Shown piece after piece: positions 31,607-44,351 of a stretch of 64,000 bases of DNA (positions within the stretch are counted from its first letter, which is position 1; each line of letters begins with the position of its first letter). The translations under genes and the position numbers were made by a program. Source of the stretch: Pseudogymnoascus destructans (lineage: Eukaryota; Ascomycota; Leotiomycetes; Thelebolales; Thelebolaceae); contig NW_020167525.1 of assembly GCF_001641265.1 (NCBI RefSeq), forward strand, positions 1,638,636 through 1,702,635, written 5' to 3'. The notes below the pieces were generated by a model. That model was given only the letters and a program-made list of their open reading frames with translations, made no database searches and had not been told where the DNA came from.

Positions 31607-34148
31607 GGGGTGGTCTGTTAGTGTCAGGCTGTTGGGTGTGAGTTGGGTTAGTGAATGGGTGAACTCGAGCTCGTGATGGGTTGCGATTTTATGCACGGCT
31701 CGTCTGCGTGGCTTGGGTGATCTCAGCGAGCTGAGTTGAACGGGGAGGAAGGAAGGGGAAGAAGGGTGGAGGAAGTAATTACGTGGATGTCTGGGAGAGA
31801 AACCGATCAATCGAACCTGAAGCAGGAGAGAGACAACATACTGTTGTGTGCGTTCGTGCGGGCGGATGGATGGGGTTTCTGTATTACTGGGTTATATTTA
31901 GAAGGGGGGGATATAGATTAATGGTATTTCCTAATATCTTTTTACCACCTTTTTGATCTTTCAGATGTGGATTTGGTGAACCTTTGGCTCGTCTTTCAAT
32001 AACTGGAGCTTCTCGAGATCTCGAAGCTTATTCCCAAACTGCCCTTGTGCTCTGAATCTTCCTCGTCATCCCACATCTCACTCACATCTCTCCCCAACTC
32101 AATCGCAATCATCCAAGGCCGCAAACGTAAATCCGCAAACCCACCCACCCACCCATCGCGTCCCTCTCCCCCCTGACACCCACTCGCTCGGCCCGAGACC
32201 CGCGACGAGAACGGTGGTATGTCGTCATTGTTTGTACTTGTCTTGGTTTTGGTATTCTTCGTGTCAGTTTGTGCTGACTGACTTTCTTGTTTTGGTCTGA
32301 TCTGATCTGAGTTGATCTGAGCTGTGTTGATCTGAGCTGTGTTGATTTGAGCTGTGCTTGTTTGCTTGCTTGCTGACTGATGGGATGTGTGGATGTGTGG
32401 CTGGATAGCTGGTTGACAACGCGGGAGGTGCAATTAAGAAAGGGATTATGGTTTGTAACCTCTGCGGAGAGTAGGTGAAAGGGATGTCGGATGTTCAGAT
32501 GAGATGATAGAGTGTTTTTAGCGTACATTCTATTCACGCGTTGAAGTTGCTGTTGAACTCGTAGCTGAACTTATTCTCAAACTTTGAACTTCACTTAATC
32601 TCGATCTTTACTCTCGAGGATTGCTTCAAAACTCTACCCCGGGGCTTCTTGGGCTTACTTCTAACTTACTTTTCAACCCCATTACTCTCAAATCCCTTTC
32701 ACCAACTTGCTGTGTTATTCTGAAGCCACCAACCCGCGTATCTCCCAGATCAACTCAGTCCCCCCATCCCATACTGATATCAGGGAGACCACAACAAACC
32801 AAACAGCTCATCCATTAACCACCGGATAGAACGCAAAGGAGACACCAGCTGCAGTAGAAAAGAAAGCTGTCGCTGTAGAAGCGGGAAAACAAAGCACGAA
32901 AGGTAAGGCACGAAGAGCAAAAGCGGAGAAAAGAACCCGCAACAGGGCCTCACCATGCTCTTGGGACTCGAGGGTGGGGGAAAAGTTAAGTGAAGCTGGC
33001 AGAAGAGCGCCTGCGCCAGAACAAGAACTCCCATCAGGTTTCCAGCAGCTTCCCTCGTCTATTCGACGTACGTTCATTGTGTCCGGATAGATTCGACAGC
33101 TCCATCTTGTCGTCGTTTCCATCTTGTTGTCATGATTATTCTCGTGCCGCGGTGCCATTGCTGTCGATGAGCGCTGTCACTGTCGCCAACGATGCCCCAC
33201 GACCGAGTAACACGCACTGCTTTATATCAAAATATCCCATTACCATGAGGTACTCGGCACGGTTGAGACGTCCTGCTTCATCTATGATGATGATGTCTGG
33301 GTTTAGGTTGTTGTAAACCCTCGGTGAACATGCGCCATCATATCCGTCGTCCCGCTCCCGCGTAACGCGCGGTGAGAAATGAGTTGATCTGCGACGATGG
33401 TGAGTTTGGTGAGTTGAAAATGGGTGCTTGGGCTTCTCTCCTTGTATATTCTGCTTGTGCTGGGCTTGGTGAGTTGAAATTGGGTACTCAAACTTCTCTT
33501 ACCCGCCGTTTTCGCAGTGCTTGGGCTTTGAATTTTGTATAAACGCGGGCTAGACTGCAGGTCTCGATTTGAGATCTCGATCCGCGAAAAGCCCAATGAT
33601 CCCTTCATATACCTGAAAAAGGGTCAAAGTTGGTCTGGATTGTTAGTAGAAAGTCGTTTTATAATTTTGGTTGAGTTAGGACGGGAGCTGTGGCGCGAAA
33701 GTCGCCCCCGCTGGCCTTTTGGACAGGTGAGTTCATATAGAATCTACTGGAGGACACTTTGCTGGGCGTGTATGGTGGCTCTCAGAAATGTGAGGCGTTC
33801 TGTTCAGAGTTGGGATTTGAATGTTTGTTGCGGCGTTTTCTGGCAATTGGCAGTGTGGGGAAACTCGACGTCAGAAAACTTCTTTTTTAGCACGCCGCTG
33901 CATTTACGAAATATCACTGCCCTGGCAAGAGCAAAACGGCAATAATAATAGATAATTTTGCATACTAAAATGCTGTTTTACTCTCATAACCCAGGAGAAA
34001 TAGAAAACATCAAAAAATGAATATTATAGATTCGATTGAACAAGCCGCCAAGCATACATATATCCCCCCCCACCCAAAAAAAAATCTCCTACATGCCCCA
34101 CTACCAGTGGAAAAGTTGAGGACTCCTCAAGAGAGCACTCGGGATTTG
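31607..34148. other. 2.5-kb intergenic region with small repeats
   Basis: No gene is supported. Visible items are a 15-bp triple repeat at 32311-32355, and a direct repeat of about 25 bp carrying TTGGTGAGTTGAAA(A/T)TGGGT at about 33405 and 33468. AT-rich DNA before the tRNA ends in A/C homopolymers. Open frames at 32808-33158 (-) and 33535-33945 (+) lack any family likeness. Confidence 0.4.
32311..32355. repeat. 15-bp tandem repeat x3
   Basis: GTTGATCTGAGCTGT occurs three times in a row; the third copy has one C-to-T change. TCTGATC and TTGCTTGC short repeats flank it. Confidence 0.9.
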
Positions 34149-34246
34149 AGCCCGAGGCGGGGCTAGAACCCGCGACCTTGAGATGATCTCGTATACTAAG
34201 ATAAGGAAGTAAGAGTCACACGCTCTACCGATTGAGCTACCCAGGC
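34149..34246 (-). tRNA. tRNA-Lys(CTT) with 25-nt intron
   Basis: The minus strand folds as a full cloverleaf. The acceptor arm is GCCTGGG with CTCGGGC (two G-T pairs). The D-arm is GCTC/GAGC with loop AATCGGTA. The anticodon loop is CTCTTA with anticodon CTT. The variable loop is AGGTC and the T-arm is GCGGG-TTCTAGC-CCCGC, with discriminator T. An intron of 25 nt (34185-34209) sits at the canonical place after nucleotide 37. One T-T mismatch lies in the anticodon stem. A- and B-box sequences (TAGCTCAATCGG; GGTTCTAGCC) are present, as needed for RNA polymerase III. Confidence 0.95.
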
Positions 34247-34501
34247 GGTTGGATGTTCTCGTCCGCAGATTACTGATATGAGAATGCCTCTTCTTTCGCC
34301 GTCCAGCTCTAAAAAAGTCCCATCCGCACCCTTTGGCGATAAACTTATACAAACATAATCTTCACACACCCCAACAGATAATAAAGCTCAAGTAATATTC
34401 TGCATTATGCTCTCACTATCGTACCACCGCCATCTATGCTCCAGTGCAAAAAAACACTAAAAGAAATAGTAATACAGACGCCCCAATTACCTCCCCTGCG
34501 T

Positions 34502-37500
34502 CTAATTCTCCTCTTCCTCCTCCTCGTCAGAGAAGTATTCGAACTCGTTGGGCACGGCAGCTTCCTCCCCACCCTCCCCATCTTCGTCCACGGCTGTTAA
34601 TACACCTGCCCCGGCTGCAGCACCGGCCCCTGACAATGCACCGGCAGCTTCGCCTTGCGCGTCGGCCAAGCGGCGCAGACTGAACGACTCCTGTCGGAGG
34701 TCCTCGAGTGTTGGGAGTGCGGCGGCGCGCTCAACCGAGGCCTTCTTCATCTTCTCCTCAATCAGAGACTTGGGCTCGTCTGGCTGGCTGTCCAAGAGCA
34801 TGATCACACCTCCAGTTGGCTGTAACTTTGTTAACATATACCCACTAAAAACAGAGAGGAATCGGCTTACCTTCTTCACTGGCTTGTATCGCCCAGCTGG
34901 GAAGCTAATGAACTTCAACTGGGCCGGGAGAACACGTGACATGTTCTCGATATCATATCCGACCATCTCCTTCTCGAGCTTCTTCTTGGGTGTTCCTTGA
35001 GCACCTGCCTCCTTAGCCTCCTCTCCTTCCTTCTTTCCGCCTTCCTTGGCTTCCTCGTCAACATCCATCTTCTCGGCATCTGGTGCAGAAACCTTGGGTG
35101 TGGTGGGTGTCTGGTCAATGTCCATGCTCTCATGGCGTTGAGCACGCTCCTTCTTCTGAGCACGGCGTCTGGCCTGGGCAGTGGTGGAGAGGACTGCGGT
35201 GGCAATAAGAGTAGGCGCCTCATCAGTCTTGACCTCCTGCTCAGGAGGGTAGTCGAACAGACTTGGGCGTGTGGCGCTGTGGAACTTGAAGTTGGGGATC
35301 TCCAGGTCGTGGTCGAGTCCGATCATGGAGGTTGGCGTAAAGCTGAGGGACAGGAAATGGGTGAATGGGAACCAGTACCAGTACTGCGTGAAGACCGCCA
35401 TGCCGACGATACCTGGCATGTTGAGGTTGCCGCTCTGCGTTTGGAGACCGATGGTGCAGTTCCTGCCACCCGCGTCGATGATGCCCAACGCGAGAGAGCA
35501 TCCGAACTTGGTCATCGCATCCTCGTGCCTGTCGCCAACAATCTTCTTCAAGGCCTTGCGGATAGCAGCAACCTTGGGGTTCATGGCCTCATTTTGCTGC
35601 ACCATAATCATGGCCAACGCAATGAGGGCACCTTGCCTGACAAAGTCGGTCGGGTCCTTCATCATAGGCTCCAGCAGGTCGACTGCCTCATCCAAGCCAG
35701 TGCCTGCGCATGAGATACCGAGAGCCATTGCGGCACCGTAGCGCACGTGGGGGTTGTAGGACTCGGACAGAAGCTCGACCATGCGGGGAACGCTACTTGG
35801 CTTACGGAAAAGGATGAATCCCAAGCTCATGACGGCAATACGCCTGACATCGTCGTTCACGTCGCTGACGGCGACATGGAGCAGCTTGCGAACAGCCTTG
35901 TTGCTTCCTGTACCACAGTACGCCATGGCAACGGTCATAATTCCACCATAACGAAGAGTTGGGTCAGCTTCGTTGAGGAGGCCCTCAATCAGCTCGTCAG
36001 CACCCTCTTGGCGCCCGAACATGATAAGAGCCATGCCCATGGCCACTCCGCGAACAATCTTCTCGTGCTGAGTGTCATGTGCGTATTGGATCATATCTTC
36101 GAGCGCTTTGATATTTCCAGTACCGAGCATAATCAGTCCCATTGCGAGACCGACAGCCTCTCCGTTGAGTGCGGAGTCGGTATAGAGGATGGCCCTGAGG
36201 TTCTCGTAAATCTCCTCAGACCCCGTAGCCATGCCAGCAAGACCAAGACCAAGGGCACCACCGTGCTGCACGACCTCCTCCTGGGTGTCGTTGAATGATT
36301 GGCGGAGGTAGTCGAGTGCCTCCGCTCCGTGGTTTGCATATATCAAACCATACGCGTAAAGGGCGCCACCTTGGCTGAAGATAGATCCTCCAACAGAAGA
36401 TGGTCGGGGAAGATAAGGCTCGAGGAGCTTCCGGCACTGGCTCAGGTTGCCCTTGTGGATGACTCCCAGCGCAGCAGTGGCAGAGAACTTTGACCAGTTG
36501 ACCGCCTTGCCGAGCCACTCCAAGTTGTCCCTGAAGAACTGGTCGTTGGTGGTACCCTGGTTCATAAAGGCATTGCAGAAGGTCACTGCGGTGTGGAATA
36601 TCGAGTTCCTTCCCTCGAGGCTGTCCCGCACCTTGTTGAGAATGCTGATGTCGGTGTGGTTGTTTCGGTAGAGGAATTCCAGGTTCAGCTTGATGCTCTT
36701 GGAGCCGTCGAGAATGGATCTGATGTTGGTGAAGATCTGGATCTGTTCGGCGGAGAAGTTATCGGCGTTGGAGGAGTCGCCGGATTGATCCTTGTTCTCA
36801 CCCAAGAGTGGCTCGCTTTCTCCTTCGGCAGCAGCAGGCTCCTCGGGCTTCTTCTCAGTCGGCAGAGCTTTTTGTACATTTCCCAAAAACTCCTGTGTGC
36901 CGTTGTCGTACAGATCGAAGGCGATTTGATATGCCACGGCCCGAGAAGAGCCATCTCCCTTCTCCACCAGCTTCCGGAGCATCGCAGAGGCTTCTCCATC
37001 CAGGTTCAGGTAGACGACGCACTTTGCGATTGCGAAAAAGTCGGGCGTTGGTAAGTCATTTAGTAAGTCGAGGATCATCTTCAAGATCTCTGTTCGCAAG
37101 GCACGCTCCTGGACAACATCCATACAGATGTTCAGGACGTACTCCATCAGCTCCTCAGTAGGACCGGAACCATTGTCTGTTGGCTTTCCAGCCTTCTTTT
37201 CATCGTCGCTTGCACGCTTGATTACCCTTCGCAGGACTTCCAAGTTGCGAGCTTCAATGGCTATCCCAACCACTTGCCTGTATCTCCCCTCGCGCAGGCA
37301 GCTCTCGAACAACCTCTCGATGACGTTTTCCAGGGCTACCTGGGTCTTGCGGTCCGCAACAGATAATGACAGAGCTCCTGTGCTGATGGTTGGATAATCG
37401 GCGGATATATCGGTGGATTGGCGAGATAACAGCGACTTGGATGGCAGAGTCGACTGAGAGAATGGGGTCGTTGGTGAAGACAGTGCACCCGACACGTTGC

Positions 37501-38014
37501 TATCGCCAGCGGTATTCGCAAATGATGTCGCGAGAGTAGGAATAGCGCCGGTGCCAGCATCTGATGCACGTGGACGATGTGACGCCGAGAGGGCAATGTA
37601 CTGATCCACGCACTTGGAGATGATGGTCTCTTCGAATTCGCCGCCGTTGTCAAGTTTGAAGAGGTCCCCGGCGCCTAGAGCAAACGCCATGCTCTCGTTG
37701 TATTCTTGTAAATGGTAGTACACCTTTGCCAGCACGAGTGCCGCAAGTCGGCGCTCCGGGAATGTATCGTCTTCATAGAGAGCCTCGCTGTGAGCGCCAG
37801 TTGTTAGTAAACCAATTCCTAGGCACGGGGGGGTTAAGCCATCGATGGGATCTCAAACTGCAGTTGCAACTCACATCTGACCAACAGATCCCGCTACCTC
37901 CGTCCAGAGAGTATCGATATCATCGTTCAAGGTCTGTAGGGCGAAGATCTTGAGCTCGGGTTCCTCGTCGGAAAGGAACCCGAGGACGCCTGTGGCCGAC
38001 ACGAGCCCGGGCAT
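34502..38014 (-). CDS. rpn2: 26S proteasome regulatory subunit Rpn2
   Basis: Rpn2 is the large scaffold of the 19S base that binds Rpn1-side receptors and the lid. Exons 37875-38014, 34871-37787 and 34502-34819 give 1124 residues. The start is MPGLVSATGVLGFLSDEEPE. An N-terminal helical rod precedes the toroid of PC repeats (for example GLGLAGMATGSEEIYENLR, VAMGMALIMFGRQEGADELI, MTVAMAYCGTGSNKAVRKLL). After a Lys/Glu-rich loop comes the C-terminal domain RYKPVKK-PTGGVIMLLD. The last intron (34820-34870, 51 bp) is in frame and open; it is recognised only because the conserved VKKPTGG reads across it. The protein ends in an acidic tail of Glu and Asp. Confidence 0.96.
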
Positions 38015-38864
38015 ATCGTCGATTTATGTGTGTTGTTGATAGGAGCGGGTGAGGTCCTAGATGCGCACAATTGTAAATGGGTATATTGAGATGTTGAGGG
38101 GCGGAAGTGGTTGATGGCGATGGAATGTGTTTGTTGATTACACACACACGATGATGCCTGAGCCTCAACTTTCAGCAAACACCTAATCGCGACAGCCTGG
38201 AGCTTCGCAGCTATTGACGCTTTACCTAAACCGGATAGTGAAATGCAAAGCAGCCATGCCTGAGGCAGCACAATGGCACGCGTCTCTTCTGTCGCCGCCA
38301 TCGAAAAATAAAAGAGAAAATCGCAAATAAATGTAGCATTTTTATTACAAATGACACTACATAGCTATATATTATTTGAAGCCTCATAGAGAGCCCAGTG
38401 ATGAGTAGAAAGTCATATGGTTATGTGTGATGACGCTTGCGTGTCTTGTAGACAGGTCGCGACATTTGTTTCGTTTAGCAAACGGACGGACGCAGAATTC
38501 GTCGTTGACCACAGGGGGAACGAAGTGTGTAAATATTCTACAACATCTCAAATCACCAGCAACCGAGCGTCAAGCTGCAGCGAAAACGTTGCGCATACCT
38601 TCGCGCGACTATTCGTAGTGCGACGCCGATAAAATCGACGACCTCGATAGTGCCAGTTCTGTGCTGACGGCGTTGGCGCAACTCCAACCGACCCGACTTT
38701 GGGCAGACTCATGAACCACCAGCTCGTCCTGAATCCGATAGACTTCAGCTGGAACGGCAATTGTGGCTGAACTTCAATGAAGGCATATTGTATACCAAAC
38801 CGTTGACGGACATACTGGGAGGCCGTGGCCGCTGAGTGACCGGGACTACGGACTTGTCGGAACA
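38015..38864. other. Divergent gap between rpn2 and cet1, possibly a small gene
   Basis: 850 bp. Minus-strand frames between 38400 and 38860 have some coding feel (one carries RTSWWFMSLPKVGSVGV, another AVPAEVYRIQDELVVHESAQ). They are in conflicting frames, and I could not build a clean spliced gene or name a family. AT-rich DNA at 38300-38370 is probably the rpn2 side promoter. Confidence 0.35.
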
Positions 38865-41153
38865 ATGGATCTGAGGTCGATAATCAACAACGAAGGTGGA
38901 GGAGACACCTCGAGGCAGGACAAAGCACAACCTGCGACTCCCGTGCAAACTGGGCCATCGCCAGGTCTGTACCGAGAATATAACCAGCACAGCCAGCCCG
39001 CGCCACCGAGTAAACAAGCGTCGCAAGATTATGGCACGCAAGCACAACGATTCACCTCTCCAACAGCATACCACGGGTCCTTTCAAGGACGACCACCTCC
39101 GCCTCCTCCCCTTCAGCCTCCGAGTAACGACCTCCGATCCCCAGCTACGTCGTCGCATTATTCCGGCCAATCTCCATTTCGCCATACTCCCTCTTCGTCG
39201 ACAAGCGGAGGAGCTTTCCCCTTTCCACAAAACGCAGCACCTCAAAGTCCTGGTCAGGCTCAACAATACCCACCAGCACTCCGCCATCGCGAAAGCTATT
39301 CACAAAACGACGCCCAACCTCAACCTCAGCACATGAGCTATCCACAAGCGTCTCCCGTGCCGCTCACACCTCCAATTGGAAGTTCGAACACATCCTACCC
39401 TTTCCCGCCACACCAGCGACCTCAATCATCTCACTCGAGTCCCACACCTACCTCAGCTCAAAGTCAGCAAAATTTGTATACGCAACATCTTGAAGAAAGC
39501 CCAGTTGCCAATAACGCCTTCCCGCCAACACCCTTCCAACAAGACCAGGCGCAGCGATCACAGCCAGGCACCCCGTTTCGCCAGCCCATGACTGTACAGC
39601 GCCAATCAACCGGAAGCTATCCCTTCCCAACGAGCCCATATCAACAACGCGCTCCTTCATTAGCAGCTCCCACGACGCCGGCTCCTCGTAATCAAACCCC
39701 AGCCTCTGCACCATCAAAGAGGAACTCCCAAAGCGAAAGAGAACACAGTATGAGCGTGAGCCCAAAGACAACGGTGTCTGGACAACCCAAGAGCGAAGCG
39801 GCCAACCAGGCCCGACAACGTACACCAGCAGCAGATCCTGCGCCAACACCTGCCAAGAGAAAAATTGATGATAGGCGAAGTTCCGATGCAAAAGCTCCCT
39901 CGAGCGCTCCAAACGGTGATCAATCAATGAGTAATAAGAGTCAATCTCCGCAAGAGCCCAGGAAACGTAGACGATATAATGAACCACCGATCTGGGCTCA
40001 AAGCTGGATGTTCTACAAGAAGAACAAGCAGTTTCCAGCCTCTTCTGGCCAGGCGAATGGAAAGCCTGCCGTCCATGCGTCACCCGAAATTTCCCAGCCG
40101 CAAACCCCCAAACAAGAAGCGGGCGTTTCTCCTGCTGCCACCAAGTTTGACGATATTCTTGGGCCCTGGGAGCCAAGCATTTCGGATACTACGCCAGTGA
40201 ACGACCTTACCAAAGCCATTGCCGACTTCTTATATCTCGAAGTTGTCAACAGGAATGACTGGGGCGAGCTAGAGAGCCGAGGAGTAGCGGTGGAAATCGA
40301 AGCGAAACTAGGACAGCTCATTGACAAAGAAACAAACCAAAGGTACTACCTGCCTGTCCTTTCAGAGTGTGTCCTAGCTTCAAGCAACCGTATTTCGTTC
40401 AGAAGCTCCATGACAGAGGTATGTCCCATTGATCCAGTGGCCCAAAGTAGAAGCTAACAACTGCAGGAACAACACAAGAGAATGAACGAGTTTTTAAATG
40501 GTCTTGTGACACAGACCCATCCGAGCAACGTGAATAGGCCCAAGCCGCGGGTACCAGTTCGCTATGCACACAGGCGAGAGCGGGATAGCTTCTTCGAACT
40601 TCCCAAGGCAATAGTGCAAACACTACCGCCGAGTATTCAGCACTTCTTGAAGCAGAGCAGTCACCACGCCCCGAAGGTCCGGATTACTCATGACCAAAAA
40701 ACAGGTGCTCCACTTGCACAGATTATCAAAACACGTGTCAAAGATTTAGATATCTATATACCGAACTCTCCTCTGGATTGTCGTATAAGCGTCAACCTCG
40801 AAATGAGATATGACGGGGACAGTGAGGTTCTGGCCCGGGGCTCTGACAAAAAGAATCAGCCAGACCGGAACAAAGACCGCTTGAGCTACACGCAATCACA
40901 TTATCAGATAGATCTCACGCAGGTTACGTCAGCTTCAGTAAGTGCTGTTATTACTTTCGTCGCAGAACCTAGCTAACACGTTGTCCAGGGCGATAAGGAG
41001 CATGAGCTTGAGATTGAGATAGACACGAAAACCCTTGTTGAGCAAGGACAGCGTCTCCAATCTTCGCAGCCGCATAGATACGACGCGCTTGTAGAAGGGC
41101 TTATTAACAACATACACGTGTTGACGAAAGAGCTCAGTCTCCCGTTGAACTAA
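38865..41153 (+). CDS. cet1: mRNA-capping enzyme subunit beta (RNA 5'-triphosphatase)
   Basis: The enzyme removes the gamma phosphate of nascent pre-mRNA, the first step of cap formation in the nucleus. Exons 38865-40418, 40467-40937 and 40989-41153 give 729 residues. The first 390 or so residues are Pro/Gln/Ser-rich and disordered. A patch reading EPPIWAQSW, like the guanylyltransferase-binding WAQKW of yeast Cet1, comes next. The metal-dependent tunnel domain follows. Strand beta-1 has VEIEAKLGQL, with the two metal-binding Glu. Later come CRISVNLEMRYD and the beta-11 strand HELEIEIDT, completed across the last intron, with the other acidic ligands. The family (fungal/viral tunnel triphosphatases) differs wholly from the animal enzyme. 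Confidence 0.94.
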
Positions 41154-41684
41154 AAGCATTGCGCAGGAAGCGTTTCTGTCGTCCCGTGGAGTTTGGGATA
41201 ACACCACCAGTTGCTTGTATTATATAATTAAGCTTATTAATTAGGGGTTCAAAGGTTGAACATGGCGTGACACGGGGTACGGGGTAGGGAATTGGGGGGG
41301 ACAATGGGGGGGACAATGGGATTTGCGGGGGCGGAAACTATCCTTGCCGAAATCTGGAATTTGAAGTTGGCGGTACCACAAGCTGTGAACAATAAAAGGG
41401 AGTATAAACTGCAGGTCAACAGTCCTAGATAAGGCATATTTCCAATGGAAATTTAGCTATTTTCATAACAGCAAAATAAGAGAGATTTCAGGGACATATT
41501 TTGGCGTCACATGACCTTACGTCACACAGTATTACAATGCTGAGCATAAGCCAAGTATTAAGTCCAACTCAGTAAACCTTGATTGTGGAATAGCAATGCA
41601 CACTCAGATAACGTGAAGAGAATAGTGTTTGCTTCTAGCATTCATCACTTCAACAGTCTACAAATGCGGCATCTCTGAGCCTCA
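41154..41684. other. Intergenic gap
   Basis: 531 bp between the cet1 3' end and the iks1 start. Contains a GGGGGGGACAATGGG tandem pair (41296-41325) and AT-rich DNA. No gene is seen. Confidence 0.45.
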
Positions 41685-43801
41685 ATGTCCCTCGTTCCAT
41701 ACTCCTCTCGCGATAGCCGTGAGATTGTTCTGTACGCCTCTCCTACCCCACCTCCACTTCACCGTCCGCCGCTGACTGACTTCACAGTCAACATGACGAC
41801 GCCATTGTTGTGCGCGATCCCCAGACGCGCCAGCTGAATCTCCGCGGCGCTTCTGCTGCCCCAAAGCTGTCAGAATGTCCCTACTGCCATCAATCCATCC
41901 ACAGCGCCTCTACCGACGAAGGTCACCCACTCTCCGGTGCCCCAAACCACGGACAGAGCTTCGTCAACCCCGAATACTTTCGCATGCTGCAAATTGCCTC
42001 TGGGCCAGGGAGCGAAGATGAGAGAGAACCACCGAGCAGCCCGATACGACGGCTTACAGAGCCGGTCCTTAGGAGCGAGCCTTATCAAGCTCCCAGTGCT
42101 GGTGGGCATAGGGCTGATACCGAGGGGGTTGAAGAATCGGACGACGCAGAGTTTGTGACTAGTGCGCCGGCAGGCCAGAGTGGACGAGAAGCGCTAGGGA
42201 TAAAGAGGGACGCATTCAGTCCCAGTTACTTCCAGAAGTTTTTTACTGTGGAGAGCGAGTTGGGAAGGGGTGGCAAGGGAGTTGTCTTACTGGTAAGACA
42301 CGAGCTTGATGGTGTGTTCCTGGGCCACTTTGCTTGCAAAAGGGTTCCCGTTGGGGACGATCACGAGTGGCTGGAAAAGGTGCTCATTGAGGTCCAGCTC
42401 TTGCAACAGCTATCGCATCCCAACCTCGTCTCTTACCGTCACGTCTGGCTCGAAGATTTCAAGCTGAATCGCTTCGGGCCATCGGTGCCATGCGCATTTA
42501 TTTTGCAGCAGTACTGCAATGCGGGTGATCTACTCCATTACGTGATTGGTAAAGGCGGGTCTGCGACAAGCACCAACGAGGAACTCAAGGCACAGATGAG
42601 GAGGAGATCGAAGGGGCAGTTGGATCGGCCGCAAGGGCTAAAGTCGCCTCAGAAGAAACTGGCGTTTGACGAGATCTATTCTTTTTTCAAGGACATCACA
42701 TCGGGGCTCGCGCACTTGCATGCATCGAACTACATCCACCGGGATCTGAAGCCCAGCAACTGCTTGTTACATCGAGGCGAAAAGGACCTTCGGTGCCTCA
42801 TCAGCGATTTTGGCGAAGTACAAGCCGAGAACGTATATAGGAAGTCAACAGGGGCAACTGGGACGATATCTTACTGTGCTCCTGAAGTTCTGCGGCAAGA
42901 TGCATCGGGTCGATATGGGAACTTCACGGCGAAGAGTGACATCTTCTCCCTTGGCATGATCCTCTACTTCATGTGCTTTGGGCGACTGCCATATCTCAGC
43001 GCCGAGAACATCCAGGAAGAATTTGAGGACCTGGATCAGCTTCGCGCGGAAATCAGCTCGTGGCAGGGCTTCCGGGATGAACGGCAGGAGCGCCCGGATC
43101 TCCCAGACCAGCTATATACCTTCTTGAAGCGACTTCTCAGTCTCAACCCTGCCGACAGGCCGAGCGCAACCGATATATTGCAAGCCATCAGCTCCGGTTC
43201 AGGTTTGGAGGGGGCAGCGAGCTTGTCCAGGTCGAAAAATAACCTGAATGTCGGCAAGAGGATACAACCGGTTGATTCTCCGGCCGCAGGGGCAAAATCC
43301 AGTAACGGCACCAGGTCAGTCTCGGCAGCATATATTGAAGATGAAGACGGGGAGAGGGTTCATGCGCTGCGGAAAACATTGTCGAATCACCTTGATTCGC
43401 AGCCCGAGGTGACGACGCCGCTACTAATGCCTCCACCATCTGGTCGCATTGGCAGGTTCAACCAACATATTGCACTGGCTTCGCACAGTGCAAGATCTTG
43501 GATGCAGTCTAACGGGCGGCTGCTGACATATGTGGCCAAGTTCACCATCTTCCTCTTCAAAGCATACACGCTCACAAAGCCATGTCTGCCATGGGCGAGC
43601 AATCCGCTCGTCTCAGCACCCCTACTCATGCTCGCTGCTATGGACCTGGTCCTTGTAGGCAGGATAGAGAGACTTATGACGACGCTACTACTACTGGCCC
43701 ATGTCGTGGCATTGCTGGTTGCTAGCCGATATGGGAGCTTGTGCGCGTCAGGCAGGGATATGTGCGAGTGGGAAGCGGCTGTGAGCAGGCGAGATCTCTA
43801 A
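41685..43801 (+). CDS. iks1: Iks1-type protein kinase with C-terminal membrane segments
   Basis: A serine/threonine kinase of the fungal Iks1 family, of poorly known role. A small first exon (41685-41731) is spliced to 41788-43801, giving 686 residues. The N-terminus has a CPYCHQSIHS zinc-type motif near residue 40. The kinase domain runs from about residue 155 to 470. It has the glycine loop GRGGKGVVLLV, the lysine in FACKRV, the catalytic loop YIHRDLKPSN (H333-R334-D335), ISDFGEV, and a family-typical APE region YCAPEVL. After a Ser-rich linker, the last 110 residues contain three hydrophobic stretches (KFTIFLFKAYTL; PLLMLAAMDLVLVG; TLLLLAHVVALLVA), so it is probably membrane-attached. Copia sits just downstream. 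Confidence 0.9.
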
Positions 43802-44238
43802 GGGGGGACAGGTGTGATTTTCAAAAGCAAGCGGTGGCTTTGGCGTGTCTATTCGGTGTGAGTTTGTTATTGGAAGGAGTTTGAAAGGCGGACGGGGTGG
43901 TGGTTTCAGGGAAAATATCTGCATGTAGGCTCTGGTGAATGGAGTGAATATTAATGATTGCAACTCATGTGAGCGCTTGTAGCTTATGATTGAATCACAC
44001 CACGTTGAACATGACTGAGACCTCCACGTGCACTATAGACAATTCCTGAAATTCTTCGCTAGATAGTGCGCAATCTATCTATCCTACCCGCACTAGCGGC
44101 GTCAAGGTGACAGACAGCACAAGGTTGTTCTCCACATCTTCCTGCTGCGGTATCATATATCGTACAGGACGGCACTTGTCCCCGTACGATCTGACAGGAG
44201 TCTAGGGTTAACGTTCCGTTGGCTTTGGGCAGGGGACC
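43802..44238. other. Intergenic DNA left of the Copia insertion
   Basis: 437 bp after iks1, ending at the 5-bp target duplication. The far end of this sequence used to be continuous with 51153 onward, in front of the hexosaminidase gene. It contains a short inverted repeat GTAC-AGGAC...GTCC-CCGTAC at about 44162-44187. Confidence 0.55.
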
Positions 44239-44243
44239 TTCTC

Positions 44244-44334
44244 TGTTGAGTAAATTTTCTTTTCCCTTCGTAGGGCAGAGTTTTTCTGTGGTTCTACCTG
44301 TGGTCGCTTACTGTAGCCCCTGTATATTATAACA
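44244..44334 (-). repeat. Copia 3' LTR (91 bp)
   Basis: TGTTGAGT to TATAACA. Same as the other LTR except that a 14-bp segment holding GGCCTCTAGCC is missing. Confidence 0.93.
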
Positions 44335-44349
44335 CACCCCCCCAGGTGT
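44335..44349 (-). promoter_or_regulatory. Copia polypurine tract
   Basis: Minus strand reads ACACCTGGGGGGGTG directly before the 3' LTR. This is the place and base bias of a plus-strand primer for reverse transcription. Confidence 0.7.
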
Positions 44350-44351
44350 TA

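Noticed and set aside
33535..33945. 136-codon plus-strand frame
   Set aside because: Trp/Arg-rich random-looking composition, no motif, no splice signals, no neighbour support.
38548..38865. Minus-strand frame upstream of cet1
   Set aside because: The start is TTG, no family is recognised, and a second frame in the same place looks equally plausible. It may hide a small gene but cannot be supported.
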